Shown one piece after another: positions 49,386-58,052 of a DNA stretch of 64,000 nucleotides. The stretch is from Robbsia sp. KACC 23696 (lineage in GTDB: Bacteria; Pseudomonadota; Gammaproteobacteria; Burkholderiales; Burkholderiaceae): assembly GCF_039852015.1 (NCBI RefSeq), contig NZ_CP156628.1, forward strand, positions 930,001 to 994,000. The letters run 5' to 3'. A program made the position numbers and the translations under genes. The notes under the pieces are model-generated. The model was not told where the DNA came from, searched no databases, and was given only the letters and a program-made list of their open reading frames with translations. The stretch's first letter is position 1, and every line of letters starts with the position of its first letter.

Positions 49386-51398
49386 TCATCGAGGGATTTG
49401 TTGGGAACCCGGCAAAAAGGCTTGCCCCCAACTCAGGTTCGGCATTACGTCGGCCAACGGCAAGTCGAACCGTTTCGCAAACGCCGACTCCCAGGCAAGC
49501 GGCCCAAGTACAAACTCAGGCAAACGCTCGCGGCATAACGGCGCATAGTGGCTCAATACGCGGATGACATCATCCGATGGTCGAATAAGGCGGGACGCAC
49601 GATCGCACAGAAACGTCTCAATATCGGCGGAGATCATGGTATCGAAGGTCCAGGTATAACCGCATTTCAGCAGCAGCTCCCGGTAACTGAATAGCGTTGC
49701 AACGAAAGGAAGACGCTCCGCCACCGTACAGTTATCGATAATCTCCGCCGACATCGGCGTGCATGCAAGATAGAGCAAGCGACGTTCGACGGGACCGAGG
49801 ACCCTCGAAAAGGCGGAGCCGGGCAGGCTTCCCGACTGTGCGGCACACGCCCGTGTCACCTCCCACTTTAGCGCCGCCTGCAAAGCAGGTATCGCCAATG
49901 CCGGACGTGCATCCTCCAGCGCCTTGGCACATAAGGCATCGACGCGTTCGACCGTCAGATTGTGGTACACCTTCTTCGCACGTCCATCGAAAGCACATTG
50001 CGGATCCGCATGCCGATCCGCAACCAGCCGCCATAGCGTCGCTTGCAACGGCCAAGGCAAGACATCGATATCGCTCGCGACCCCAGCGGGGAGCACCACT
50101 TCGTTCGGATCGAAAACACCGAAATAAGCGCTCCAAATCGCGGCGACGTCACGCCCTTTGATATCATATAGCTCACACACACTGGGCAGAAGGTCTAATA
50201 CTTTCATCGTCATGTCGGCACGGACGGATCGAGGCAAGCTCCTCCATCGGGTCCCCTCCGAACACGATTTTTCGGCAAAGGTGGCCAGAAAGTATCGATG
50301 CAACCGAGCAGCAAATTCAGGGTCATCGCTTCCCAACTGATGGACCAACAAACGCAAAGTCGAGCGGATACGCAAGTAGAATCCAGCGACTCCCAAACAG
50401 CGCGCACTATGATCGACGAACGTCAACGTGATTCGCGGAATAACTTCCGTCGCCAGACGCTGGGGGGTAATGCCGCAATGATTGAGACACCATTCCCGAA
50501 CCGATACAGGTCGAATGTACAACATAGCGGCATAGACAATCGACGCGAGAACGGTGGGACGAGGCGTCGGATAACTGGCATCGAAATCGTCCACAAGTAC
50601 CATTTGTGCCGTTTGAATGGAAACGTCGACAGATCTAATCCGGCTTAAACAAAAAAGGAACTCGGCCCATTGGAGCCGCGATAATGTGCCAAACGCCTCT
50701 GCCATCACTTGTTTGACGTGGACCCGTGGATCAGCGATGACAGACAACAGCGGCGCATACATTTCCGCCACGTATAGATTCATAAGCGCTTCACCGCAGG
50801 ACACACCAATCGTGACGGCGCGCAAATCGACCTTGGTCTTATCGACGGCACGACGCCAGGCGTGCGCTGCTAGCGCGTCTTGCCCCCCGGCCGCCCCCGA
50901 ACGCTTCAGTAAGTACCGATCGCTGAGCGCCTCCACACTTTTCGGCTTCTCCACCGTGCCATCTGCTGTTTGTGTCCGGCCCGCCGATGCTTCCAACCTG
51001 GCGAAACGTTTGAACATCTCACATCGCACGCCCACGTCCAAGGTCATCAATTTTTCGATCATATCCGGCACGGACAGCGGTCCCTGTACACGACACCTGG
51101 CTGCGTGATCGATCATGCGGCAACCGTCCATAATCGCGTCGGTCACGACTTTCAAGCGCGCCTGCAGCGTCCGCCCGGTTGTTCGAAGCAACAGCACTTC
51201 CGACGTCCAAAGCGTCGTCGTAATGCGCTCCCATAAATCGGCAGGCAAACGCATCATCGGTCCGTCCTGCATGAACGACTCGGGTGACAAACCGCCTCTT
51301 CCCCTCACGCCGCCGTACATTGCGTGATGGTCGCCTTCCTCCTCAAGCTCAGGGCGGCCATAGTCATAACGGTCCACCGACCGCAAACTGCTCTTCAT
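49386..51398 (-). CDS. F-box-like family protein, copy A
   Basis: 670-aa protein of unknown function. ATG supported by GGAGGTG eight bases upstream; a longer frame to 51575 would run through the promoter. Layout: variable acidic N-terminus (1-45), F-box-like block (48-85: RLPADLWERITTTLWTSEVL then LLRTTG), MDGCRMID, helical body with LYVAEMYAPLLSV, and C-terminus WESAFAKRFDLPL plus an extra tail of about 20 residues. It has AIWSAYFGV where most copies have DFWGLYFE, so it is one of the more diverged members. No signal peptide or membrane segment. Confidence 0.9.
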   Translation of the reverse strand: MKSSLRSVDRYDYGRPELEEEGDHHAMYGGVRGRGGLSPESFMQDGPMMRLPADLWERITTTLWTSEVLLLRTTGRTLQARLKVVTDAIMDGCRMIDHAARCRVQGPLSVPDMIEKLMTLDVGVRCEMFKRFARLEASAGRTQTADGTVEKPKSVEALSDRYLLKRSGAAGGQDALAAHAWRRAVDKTKVDLRAVTIGVSCGEALMNLYVAEMYAPLLSVIADPRVHVKQVMAEAFGTLSRLQWAEFLFCLSRIRSVDVSIQTAQMVLVDDFDASYPTPRPTVLASIVYAAMLYIRPVSVREWCLNHCGITPQRLATEVIPRITLTFVDHSARCLGVAGFYLRIRSTLRLLVHQLGSDDPEFAARLHRYFLATFAEKSCSEGTRWRSLPRSVRADMTMKVLDLLPSVCELYDIKGRDVAAIWSAYFGVFDPNEVVLPAGVASDIDVLPWPLQATLWRLVADRHADPQCAFDGRAKKVYHNLTVERVDALCAKALEDARPALAIPALQAALKWEVTRACAAQSGSLPGSAFSRVLGPVERRLLYLACTPMSAEIIDNCTVAERLPFVATLFSYRELLLKCGYTWTFDTMISADIETFLCDRASRLIRPSDDVIRVLSHYAPLCRERLPEFVLGPLAWESAFAKRFDLPLADVMPNLSWGQAFLPGSQQIPR

Positions 51399-51427
51399 AT
51401 TACGCACCTCCGTAATCTCTTTTCGCG

Positions 51428-51455
51428 AATATACGTGGTGCGTCCGATGTCTCAA
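51428..51455 (-). promoter_or_regulatory. promoter of copy A
   Basis: Reading the minus strand, TTGAGA (51455-51450) and TATATT (51433-51428) are separated by 16 bases, a good sigma-70 pair. The expected transcript starts near 51421, leaving a leader of about 23 bases that contains the ribosome site. Confidence 0.75.
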
Positions 51456-51556
51456 CGCCACCGTGCGCAAAAGCAGTGCGTACCGCGAACGCACACGTCT
51501 CAGTGCGTAGTCCGACGCTTGGGATCGTCCTGCGAATCTGAAATCGCCCGCGGTAC

Positions 51557-51574
51557 TGACGCATACATGCGTCA
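51557..51574. promoter_or_regulatory. perfect palindrome TGACGCAT-AC-ATGCGTCA upstream of copy A
   Basis: An 8-bp perfect inverted repeat with a two-base centre in the 238-base gap between copies A and B, about 100 bases upstream of the copy A -35. The short centre suits a dimeric DNA-binding protein rather than an RNA hairpin. No clear second instance was seen in other gaps. Confidence 0.5.
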
Positions 51575-51636
51575 CCCGACAGAAGCGAAGTAGAGCGACG
51601 CTATCGGATATGTCCCTTACCCATGTCCGATCGCCG

Positions 51637-53646
51637 TTAGTCGGCGACCATCAGGTCAAAGCGCTTTACGAACGCACGCTCCCAGCCATCGGAATCAAAA
51701 AGGTACTCTGGCAAATGCGCGCGGAATTGCGGCGCGTAGTGCAACAACACATCGACGAGTACCCGCGATGGCCGAATCAGTGAGGACGTCGGGTTGCACA
51801 TGTACCCGCCGACATTCGAAGAGACCAACGTTTCATAGGGCCAATTACCGTCACCGTCCATCAGCAGCGCTCGGTAGCTGAATAGCGCTGCTATGAAGGG
51901 GAGTCGCTCGGCGATCGAGCAGCGTTCGAAAACGGCCCATGCCGACTGCGGGAATACGGGGCAGCACGGGATACCCATCGTGCTTTCACCATAGGGGGTG
52001 ACTTCAGGCGCTTGACGGCAGTGCGAGAGTTCCCGGCAATCCTGGGACACCTGCCACCTTAACGTCGCCTGTAGCGCAGGTATGGCGAAATGCGGCACGC
52101 CACTATCCAACGCCTGCATGCATAGCGTATCGATGCGTTCCGCGGATAGCACGCGAGAGACCGGATGGGCATAGCCTCTGAAGCCGTTTTCGGGATAGGC
52201 ATGGATATCCGCCGCGAGTCGCCATAGCGTCGCGCGTAGCGGCCATGGCAACGCGTCGATTCGTGCCGTGACTTTCGGTAGCATCAGGCGCGTATTCGGC
52301 CCCGTCACCTCGAAGTACAAACCCCAAAAATCAATGATGGTGCGGCCATTTAGTCCGTATGCAACGCTGTTATCCGGCGCAATGTTCAGCACGTTCGAAC
52401 ACAATGCAAAACGGACCGCGTCCGGCAGACTCTTCCAACGTGTCGCCCCGCGATATCGCTTCCTCGCAACGCTGGTGACGAACGACTGATGCAAAGACGC
52501 GGCGAAGATACCATCGTCGTCGCCCCACCGTGCGAGGAGTCGACTTAAGCGGTAAGGCACGTCGATGCCGCGGACGAAGGGATCGAAGAGAATCGCATCG
52601 GTGATGCATTGCGTCAAGCGTGGCGTGATTTTCTCCGCCACGCACCGCGCTTCGATGCCCATTCGATGCAAGCACAGGTTCTTGACCGGCTCAGAATGCC
52701 GGATCATCGTCATCGACGCATGAACGATCGCCGCAAGCACGTCGATCGATGGCGTCGGATAACGACGATCCATATCGCGTGCAAGGGTTTGAAAGGCTCC
52801 CGTGACAATGGCACAAACATCTTTAATTGGCTCCAATGCATAGAGAAAATCCATCCATCGAAGCATCGTCAAATGCATGGCAGCGTGGTCCATGACGCGT
52901 TTGATATGCGCCTCTGGGTCGGAAACAACGCCAAGAAGCGGCGCGTACATCTCTGCAGCGTAGAGATTCATCAGCGCGATGCTGCTGGACGAATCGAATG
53001 TCGCCTCAAGCAGGGCCGTCTCCGTGATCCTGACGACATGCGACCAGCAATGCGTCGATTTTCCTTTTTCGCTGTCGGGTTGCGCGGATCGTCTTTTGAA
53101 ATAGCGGTTTTTAAGAGACGACAGAAAAGCGAGCTTATTCGTCTCCAGGCGTCCGGTCTCGACGTAATACGCCATGCCGACATCCCTCGCGTAGCGCTTC
53201 AGAATGTCGCTTCGCGCTTCCAACGGTAAACTTCCAAGTTTGCCGATCACGACGAAACGGGGCATTGTGTCGGCGCCCTCTTTCTTCGTCAGGCAGTCGA
53301 TCATTCGACAACCGTCCAAAAGCGCATCGCTTACGATCTTCAACGGTCCTTGCGCCGCGTGTGCCGTAGCGCGTAGTGCCATCGCTTCGGATGCGGGAAG
53401 ATGCGTGATAATGAGACGCCATATATCCGGCGGCATCTGCATTATCGGACTACCTGGCGTTCGATGCGGCGGCTGAGTCGACTGAACCGACTTGGCCGGT
53501 ACGAAAGGCACGATGTCGTGGCTTAGGACAATTCGCCGACACCCTGGACTCGCTGTGTGGTGTTGTATATCGATAACACTATCGCAACCACCGCCGTAGT
53601 CATCGCGATAGGCTGTGATGCATGCCGTCCTGTCGCCGCTGTCCAT
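51637..53646 (-). CDS. F-box-like family protein, copy B
   Basis: 669-aa paralog and a good reference for the family. ATG supported by GGGGGTGG eight bases upstream and by alignment with other copies. Variable N-terminus 1-65; F-box-like block 68-105 (MQMPPDIWRLIITHL, then SEAMALRAT); RYA 151-153; LYAAEMYAPLLGV 228-240; RWMDFLYA 263-270; DFWGLYFEV 439-447; LPWPLRATLWRLAA 466-479; AERLPFIAALFSYR 579-592; LIRPS 623-627; WERAFVKRFDL 655-665. No export signal, no catalytic motif that I can name. Function unknown. Confidence 0.9.
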   Translation of the reverse strand: MDSGDRTACITAYRDDYGGGCDSVIDIQHHTASPGCRRIVLSHDIVPFVPAKSVQSTQPPHRTPGSPIMQMPPDIWRLIITHLPASEAMALRATAHAAQGPLKIVSDALLDGCRMIDCLTKKEGADTMPRFVVIGKLGSLPLEARSDILKRYARDVGMAYYVETGRLETNKLAFLSSLKNRYFKRRSAQPDSEKGKSTHCWSHVVRITETALLEATFDSSSSIALMNLYAAEMYAPLLGVVSDPEAHIKRVMDHAAMHLTMLRWMDFLYALEPIKDVCAIVTGAFQTLARDMDRRYPTPSIDVLAAIVHASMTMIRHSEPVKNLCLHRMGIEARCVAEKITPRLTQCITDAILFDPFVRGIDVPYRLSRLLARWGDDDGIFAASLHQSFVTSVARKRYRGATRWKSLPDAVRFALCSNVLNIAPDNSVAYGLNGRTIIDFWGLYFEVTGPNTRLMLPKVTARIDALPWPLRATLWRLAADIHAYPENGFRGYAHPVSRVLSAERIDTLCMQALDSGVPHFAIPALQATLRWQVSQDCRELSHCRQAPEVTPYGESTMGIPCCPVFPQSAWAVFERCSIAERLPFIAALFSYRALLMDGDGNWPYETLVSSNVGGYMCNPTSSLIRPSRVLVDVLLHYAPQFRAHLPEYLFDSDGWERAFVKRFDLMVAD

Positions 53647-53676
53647 GACACGCCACCCCCGTATATCGCTTCGCCG

Positions 53677-53682
53677 AATATA
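53677..53682 (-). promoter_or_regulatory. -10 element of copy B
   Basis: TATATT on the minus strand inside ACGTATATTCG, the same string as in front of copy A, 31 bases before the ATG. No strong -35 is seen at 16-18 bases. Confidence 0.55.
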
Positions 53683-53909
53683 CGTGACGTCTTCACTTCT
53701 TCCTTGCACGAGGACGAATACGGCGTACAGAACACGCATCAATCGTCGAGCATGCGGATACGCCCACGCGTCTTTGAGGACGCGATATCGTCGTGTCGCT
53801 TCCTATCGCGCGGGCGCCGCGATGATGTATTCAGTGTACGCGAAGACAACGGCCAGACCGACGCACGTCTGATTGCGGCGTCGTTCCTGTCCCGCTTAGG
53901 ACTGCGTCC

Positions 53910-55886
53910 TCAACGCCAATCGATGACAACGGTATCACCAGTCAATGGAAGATCGAAACGCTTTGCAAACGCCGCCTCCCAATGATTTGGACCAAGGGCC
54001 CATTCCGGTAATGCTTCGATGCATGAGTGTACGTGGTGCAACAGGACATTGCGGGTGGATTTCGACGGCCGAATCAGCGACGAGCGCTCGTCAATTAAAA
54101 ACGCGCGAACATTGTCAGATATCATGTCATCGAATGTCCACGCGTAATCGCATTCCATCAAGACGTCGCGGTAGCTGAATAAATCCGCGATCAAGGGCAA
54201 ACGCTGCGCGTCCGTGCAAGCGTCGATAATCGCTTCCATCGCGGGCGTCCATTCGAGCTGTTTCAAATCAGGCGCAAGCGGCAAGTCAGGCGCAAGCGGT
54301 AATGTCCGCGCATCACGAGTTCGCTCGCAAGCCCGCGTTATCTGCCATTTCAATGCGGCTTGGACTGCCATCAGCGCGAACTCCGGCTGACCCGATCGCA
54401 AGGCCTGAGTACCTATCCTATCGACGCGTTCCACCGAAGACAAGTCGTGATGCAGCGAGAAGAATGTGCCCTGCAAGACATCTCGCGGCCGCGCGTGAAT
54501 CTCTGCTTCGTGCCGTAATAACGCAGCAAGCAAAGGCGATGGCAGTGTGTCCAATTCGGATTCGCTTATTCCAAAGTCCTTCACCATGTTCTTGGAAATA
54601 GCAAAATACGCTTTCCAAAGAAGAAGCGCTCCCGTGCCCTCGGGAAGGTACGCATCCAGATCACTCGGCGGAATGCCCAATACTTGCGTCCGCATCGCGA
54701 CACGCACCGCCTCGGGAAGACTCGACCAGCGCGTCGACTCCGAATAGGACATCCTTGCAAGCGTAGTCAGAAACGCGTTGTGCAGCGCCATCAGATACGA
54801 CGCATCGTCTATTTTCCAGCGTCGCGCACTTCCCTCCAATATGTGATTCCATATAAACGGCGTGATCTGTGACTTCGAAAGACGCTGCTCCGCAATGGCC
54901 AGTGTTACCCGAGTAACGACTTCCTCCTTTAGCATTTGTACCGTGACGTGCATTCGGCTTATGCTACGCTCCCGAACCGACTGCGACGTCCGCACGTTAA
55001 CCATCGATTGAATAATCGCGGCGAGCACGTCGATTCTAGGCATCGGATGATTGGCGTCGAAGTTGGCTGCCAGTGTCTCATAAGCGTCTGACAAAGGCTT
55101 GCAGACGCGTACCAGCGAGCCAACCGAATACAGAAAATCCATCCAACGCATCACCGACAATCGCTCGGCGGCCTCAACCATGACCTGCATGACATGCGCT
55201 TCCGGGGCGGGTACGACCCCAAGGAGCGGTGCATACATCTCGGCCGCAAACAAATCGGCGAGCGCGATGCTAGCCGAAGCGTCGGACGTCATTTCAAGCA
55301 ATGCCGCCTTCGACACATCGACCGTTCTTCGCCAGGACGACGTAAAGCACTCTCGGTCCGAGCCCGGTTCCGCTGAAGGTTTCGTGGTAAAACGGATCCT
55401 AAAATCCTCACCGTCTTCCTCCCAGTTTGTTGCGATCGGGATATGCCTAAATACAATGCCTGCGTATGCGCCCGCTTGCTTGGCATAACGCCTGATCATG
55501 TCGCATCGAACGTCGAGCGGAAGGGTCGACAGTTCATCGAGGAACGCGGGCGCCGATACCTTTGCCTGATTCCCGCGCCCCGTCAAGTCGTCGATCGTGC
55601 CACACGCGTAAAGAATCGCATCGGTAAGCACTTTCAAATTCCGATACACGGCAGTCGCGGTACACCGCAGCGCCATCCTTTCCGCCGTCATCAGGTGCGA
55701 AGTAATGAGATGCCATACGTCGGCAGGCAGATTGATCATTGCCGCGTCCGACAGGATCATAGGCTGGCAGCCAGTTTTCGGTTCCGCTAGAGGATTGCCG
55801 GCTTCCGTTGCCGATGCGAATACGCAGTCGTCAGCCTGCGCCGTAAAGCCGTTGCCATAACCGATATACATCGCGCTGCTTTCCAT
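53910..55886 (-). CDS. F-box-like family protein, copy C
   Basis: 658-aa paralog. ATG has AAGGATGG about eight bases upstream. F-box-like block at 51-88 (INLPADVWHLITSHL, then ERMALRCTATAV). LFAAEMYAPLLGV, RWMDFLYS and WEAAFAKRFDLPL are kept. It departs from most copies at DFWGLYFE (here LLWKAYFAI) and has a duplicated LPLAPD unit near residue 535-545. A weaker -10 (TAGACT at 55923-55918) is at the conserved distance. No export signal. Confidence 0.9.
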   Translation of the reverse strand: MESSAMYIGYGNGFTAQADDCVFASATEAGNPLAEPKTGCQPMILSDAAMINLPADVWHLITSHLMTAERMALRCTATAVYRNLKVLTDAILYACGTIDDLTGRGNQAKVSAPAFLDELSTLPLDVRCDMIRRYAKQAGAYAGIVFRHIPIATNWEEDGEDFRIRFTTKPSAEPGSDRECFTSSWRRTVDVSKAALLEMTSDASASIALADLFAAEMYAPLLGVVPAPEAHVMQVMVEAAERLSVMRWMDFLYSVGSLVRVCKPLSDAYETLAANFDANHPMPRIDVLAAIIQSMVNVRTSQSVRERSISRMHVTVQMLKEEVVTRVTLAIAEQRLSKSQITPFIWNHILEGSARRWKIDDASYLMALHNAFLTTLARMSYSESTRWSSLPEAVRVAMRTQVLGIPPSDLDAYLPEGTGALLLWKAYFAISKNMVKDFGISESELDTLPSPLLAALLRHEAEIHARPRDVLQGTFFSLHHDLSSVERVDRIGTQALRSGQPEFALMAVQAALKWQITRACERTRDARTLPLAPDLPLAPDLKQLEWTPAMEAIIDACTDAQRLPLIADLFSYRDVLMECDYAWTFDDMISDNVRAFLIDERSSLIRPSKSTRNVLLHHVHSCIEALPEWALGPNHWEAAFAKRFDLPLTGDTVVIDWR

Positions 55887-56003
55887 AAAACACCATCCTT
55901 GTCGTATCGCTTCGCGGAGTCTACGACGATGGGCCCCATTTCTTACGACGGCACGCGAACAATCTATATGGGACGCGAACTAATGTCTCATATATCCGGC
56001 GCC

Positions 56004-57974
56004 TTAGATAATATCCAAACGTTTGGCAAGCGCAGCGCCGCACGCCCCCGGGCCTAAGGCAAATTCCGGCAACCGGTCGCCGCACAGCGGTAAATAATGC
56101 ATCAAGACGTCGACTACCGCCTGCGCGGGGCAGACTAGCGCATTGCGAGGGTCACATAGAAATGACACGACGTCTTGCGAGATCATTGCCTGAAAATCCC
56201 ATACATAGCCGCATTGCGTGAGCACTTCGCGATAGCTAAACAGTGCGGCGACGAAGGTGAGCCGTTCGGCTGGCGCGCAACAGTCGAAAGCCGTCCACGC
56301 GATTCGCGACAACTCAGGACATTCGGCGGCGCGGCGGGGGACACCCGCTTTTGAATCTCGCCAAAAGGACTCGCACGCCTGGATAACCTGCCATTTCAAC
56401 ACGGCCTGTAGCGCCGACATGGCGATTGCCGGCTTTCGCGCCATCATGGCCTGGGTACACAAGATGTCGACGCGTTTACTACACAAGACCTGAAACACAT
56501 TTTTTTCGGGCCCCGCAAACGGTATGCGCGGATCCTCGCGCCCTTCTGCGGACAATTGCCAGAGTTTGGCTTGTAAAGGCCAGTGGAGCGCATCAATTCG
56601 CGACGCGAGTTTCGGAGACTGCACCGCCGTATTCGGGTCGGCTATCTCGAAGTAGAGCCCCCAGAAATCAAAGATCGCACGCCCGCTGAGTCCATATTTT
56701 TCACTCTCGCCAGGGGCGATGCCAAGCACGCGCGTACGCAACGTCCGCCGCGCGGATTCCGGCAAAGTCAGCCACTGCGTCGATCCGCGATACGCTCTCC
56801 TTGCCAGCGCGTCGATAAAGGAGAGATGCAGGGACGCGGCAAAAAGCGTATCTTCGTTATCCCAGCGCTGCGCATACATCTGCAAGCGATGTGCAACGCT
56901 TATCCCGCGGACAAGCGGATCAGTTAAAATCGCTTCCGCAATAGATTGCGTAATACGCGGCGTGATACTTTCCGCCAGGCAATGCGGATCGATGCCCATC
57001 CGATGCAAACACACATCCCGCACCGGATCCGGGCCGCTCGACATCATCAACCGGCGCACGATGGTGGCAAGCACATCGATTCGCGGCATCGGGTATCGGC
57101 GATCGAAGTTCGCCGTCAGCGACTTATAACCCGCCGCGATGGATGGGCAAACGTCTATCAAAGGCTCGACTGCATAGAGAAAGTCCATCCAGCAGCGCAT
57201 CGACAGTTTTTCGGCGCCATCCATTACCTGTCGCACATGCGCCTCCGGGTTCGACACGAGTCCCAATAGCGGCGCATACAGGTCCGCCGCATACAGGTCG
57301 GAGAGCGCGGTACTGCAGGACATATCGAAGGTAATATCGCGCAACGCCGCCTTGGTCTGATCGATCGCCTTGGCCCATGCCGTAGACACTTTTTCATGAC
57401 CGCCTTTCGGTATAGCCATGTGCTTTTCGAAGTAGCGCGTTCTCAACGCACGCGTCGGTTCGGGTTCATGCTTTCCCCCCGTGGCAAACGCAATCCTGCG
57501 CGCCAGTCCGGCGCTTCTGGCATACCGCTTCATCATCTCGGCGCGTGCTGGCAATCCGATGCCGCATAGCACTTCGATCGATTCGAGACGACATACCGAT
57601 GCCTGCTTTTCCGACTGCATGACCTTGTCGAGCGTCCTGTAGCCATCGAGTATCGAACCGGTCACGTGCTGCAACGCTTTCTGTACCGCGACGGCAGTGC
57701 CGCGAAGCGACAACGCTTCAGAGGTCGACAAATACGTGACGATGACCGGCCATAAGTCTTCAGGGAGTGCTTTGATCGGCCCCTCCGCTAAACCATACGC
57801 AGGCTCCCAAACCTCCCCGTCGTGCACGCTGGTGCCGAGCGCACCGGTCGTGCCCTCATCGCCATATATCCCGTATTTGGGATCATACGGCCCGCTGCAA
57901 TCACCGTCGTCCCCATCGACACCGACCCACGTACCGTGCAGCTTGCAATCCATCAGCGAAAAGGCGCTATTCAT
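56004..57974 (-). CDS. F-box-like family protein, copy D
   Basis: 656-aa paralog. The ATG at 57974 is chosen because GGAGATGG stands about eight bases upstream and the resulting N-terminus MNSAFSL matches MESGFQM and MERDFSM of the next copies; an ATG at 58010 is the alternative. Acidic N-terminus with GVDGDDGDCSG. F-box-like block 67-104 (IKALPEDLWPVIVTYL, then SEALSLRGTA). DFWGLYFEI present. The C-terminus ends early at AALAKRLDII, lacking the Pro-Leu tail of others. Confidence 0.9.
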   Translation of the reverse strand: MNSAFSLMDCKLHGTWVGVDGDDGDCSGPYDPKYGIYGDEGTTGALGTSVHDGEVWEPAYGLAEGPIKALPEDLWPVIVTYLSTSEALSLRGTAVAVQKALQHVTGSILDGYRTLDKVMQSEKQASVCRLESIEVLCGIGLPARAEMMKRYARSAGLARRIAFATGGKHEPEPTRALRTRYFEKHMAIPKGGHEKVSTAWAKAIDQTKAALRDITFDMSCSTALSDLYAADLYAPLLGLVSNPEAHVRQVMDGAEKLSMRCWMDFLYAVEPLIDVCPSIAAGYKSLTANFDRRYPMPRIDVLATIVRRLMMSSGPDPVRDVCLHRMGIDPHCLAESITPRITQSIAEAILTDPLVRGISVAHRLQMYAQRWDNEDTLFAASLHLSFIDALARRAYRGSTQWLTLPESARRTLRTRVLGIAPGESEKYGLSGRAIFDFWGLYFEIADPNTAVQSPKLASRIDALHWPLQAKLWQLSAEGREDPRIPFAGPEKNVFQVLCSKRVDILCTQAMMARKPAIAMSALQAVLKWQVIQACESFWRDSKAGVPRRAAECPELSRIAWTAFDCCAPAERLTFVAALFSYREVLTQCGYVWDFQAMISQDVVSFLCDPRNALVCPAQAVVDVLMHYLPLCGDRLPEFALGPGACGAALAKRLDII

Positions 57975-58052
57975 GCGCTGCCATCTCCATAGTTTTCGGT
58001 GATCATCCATCGCCGACCCCTTCGCGAATGGCCAGGTGTCGCAGGCCCGACC

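Noticed and set aside
51399-51636. HrpB-type hrpII box (TTCG-N16-TTCG) before the F-box-like genes
   Set aside because: No copy with correct spacing found by eye in this gap; type III control is therefore not claimed.
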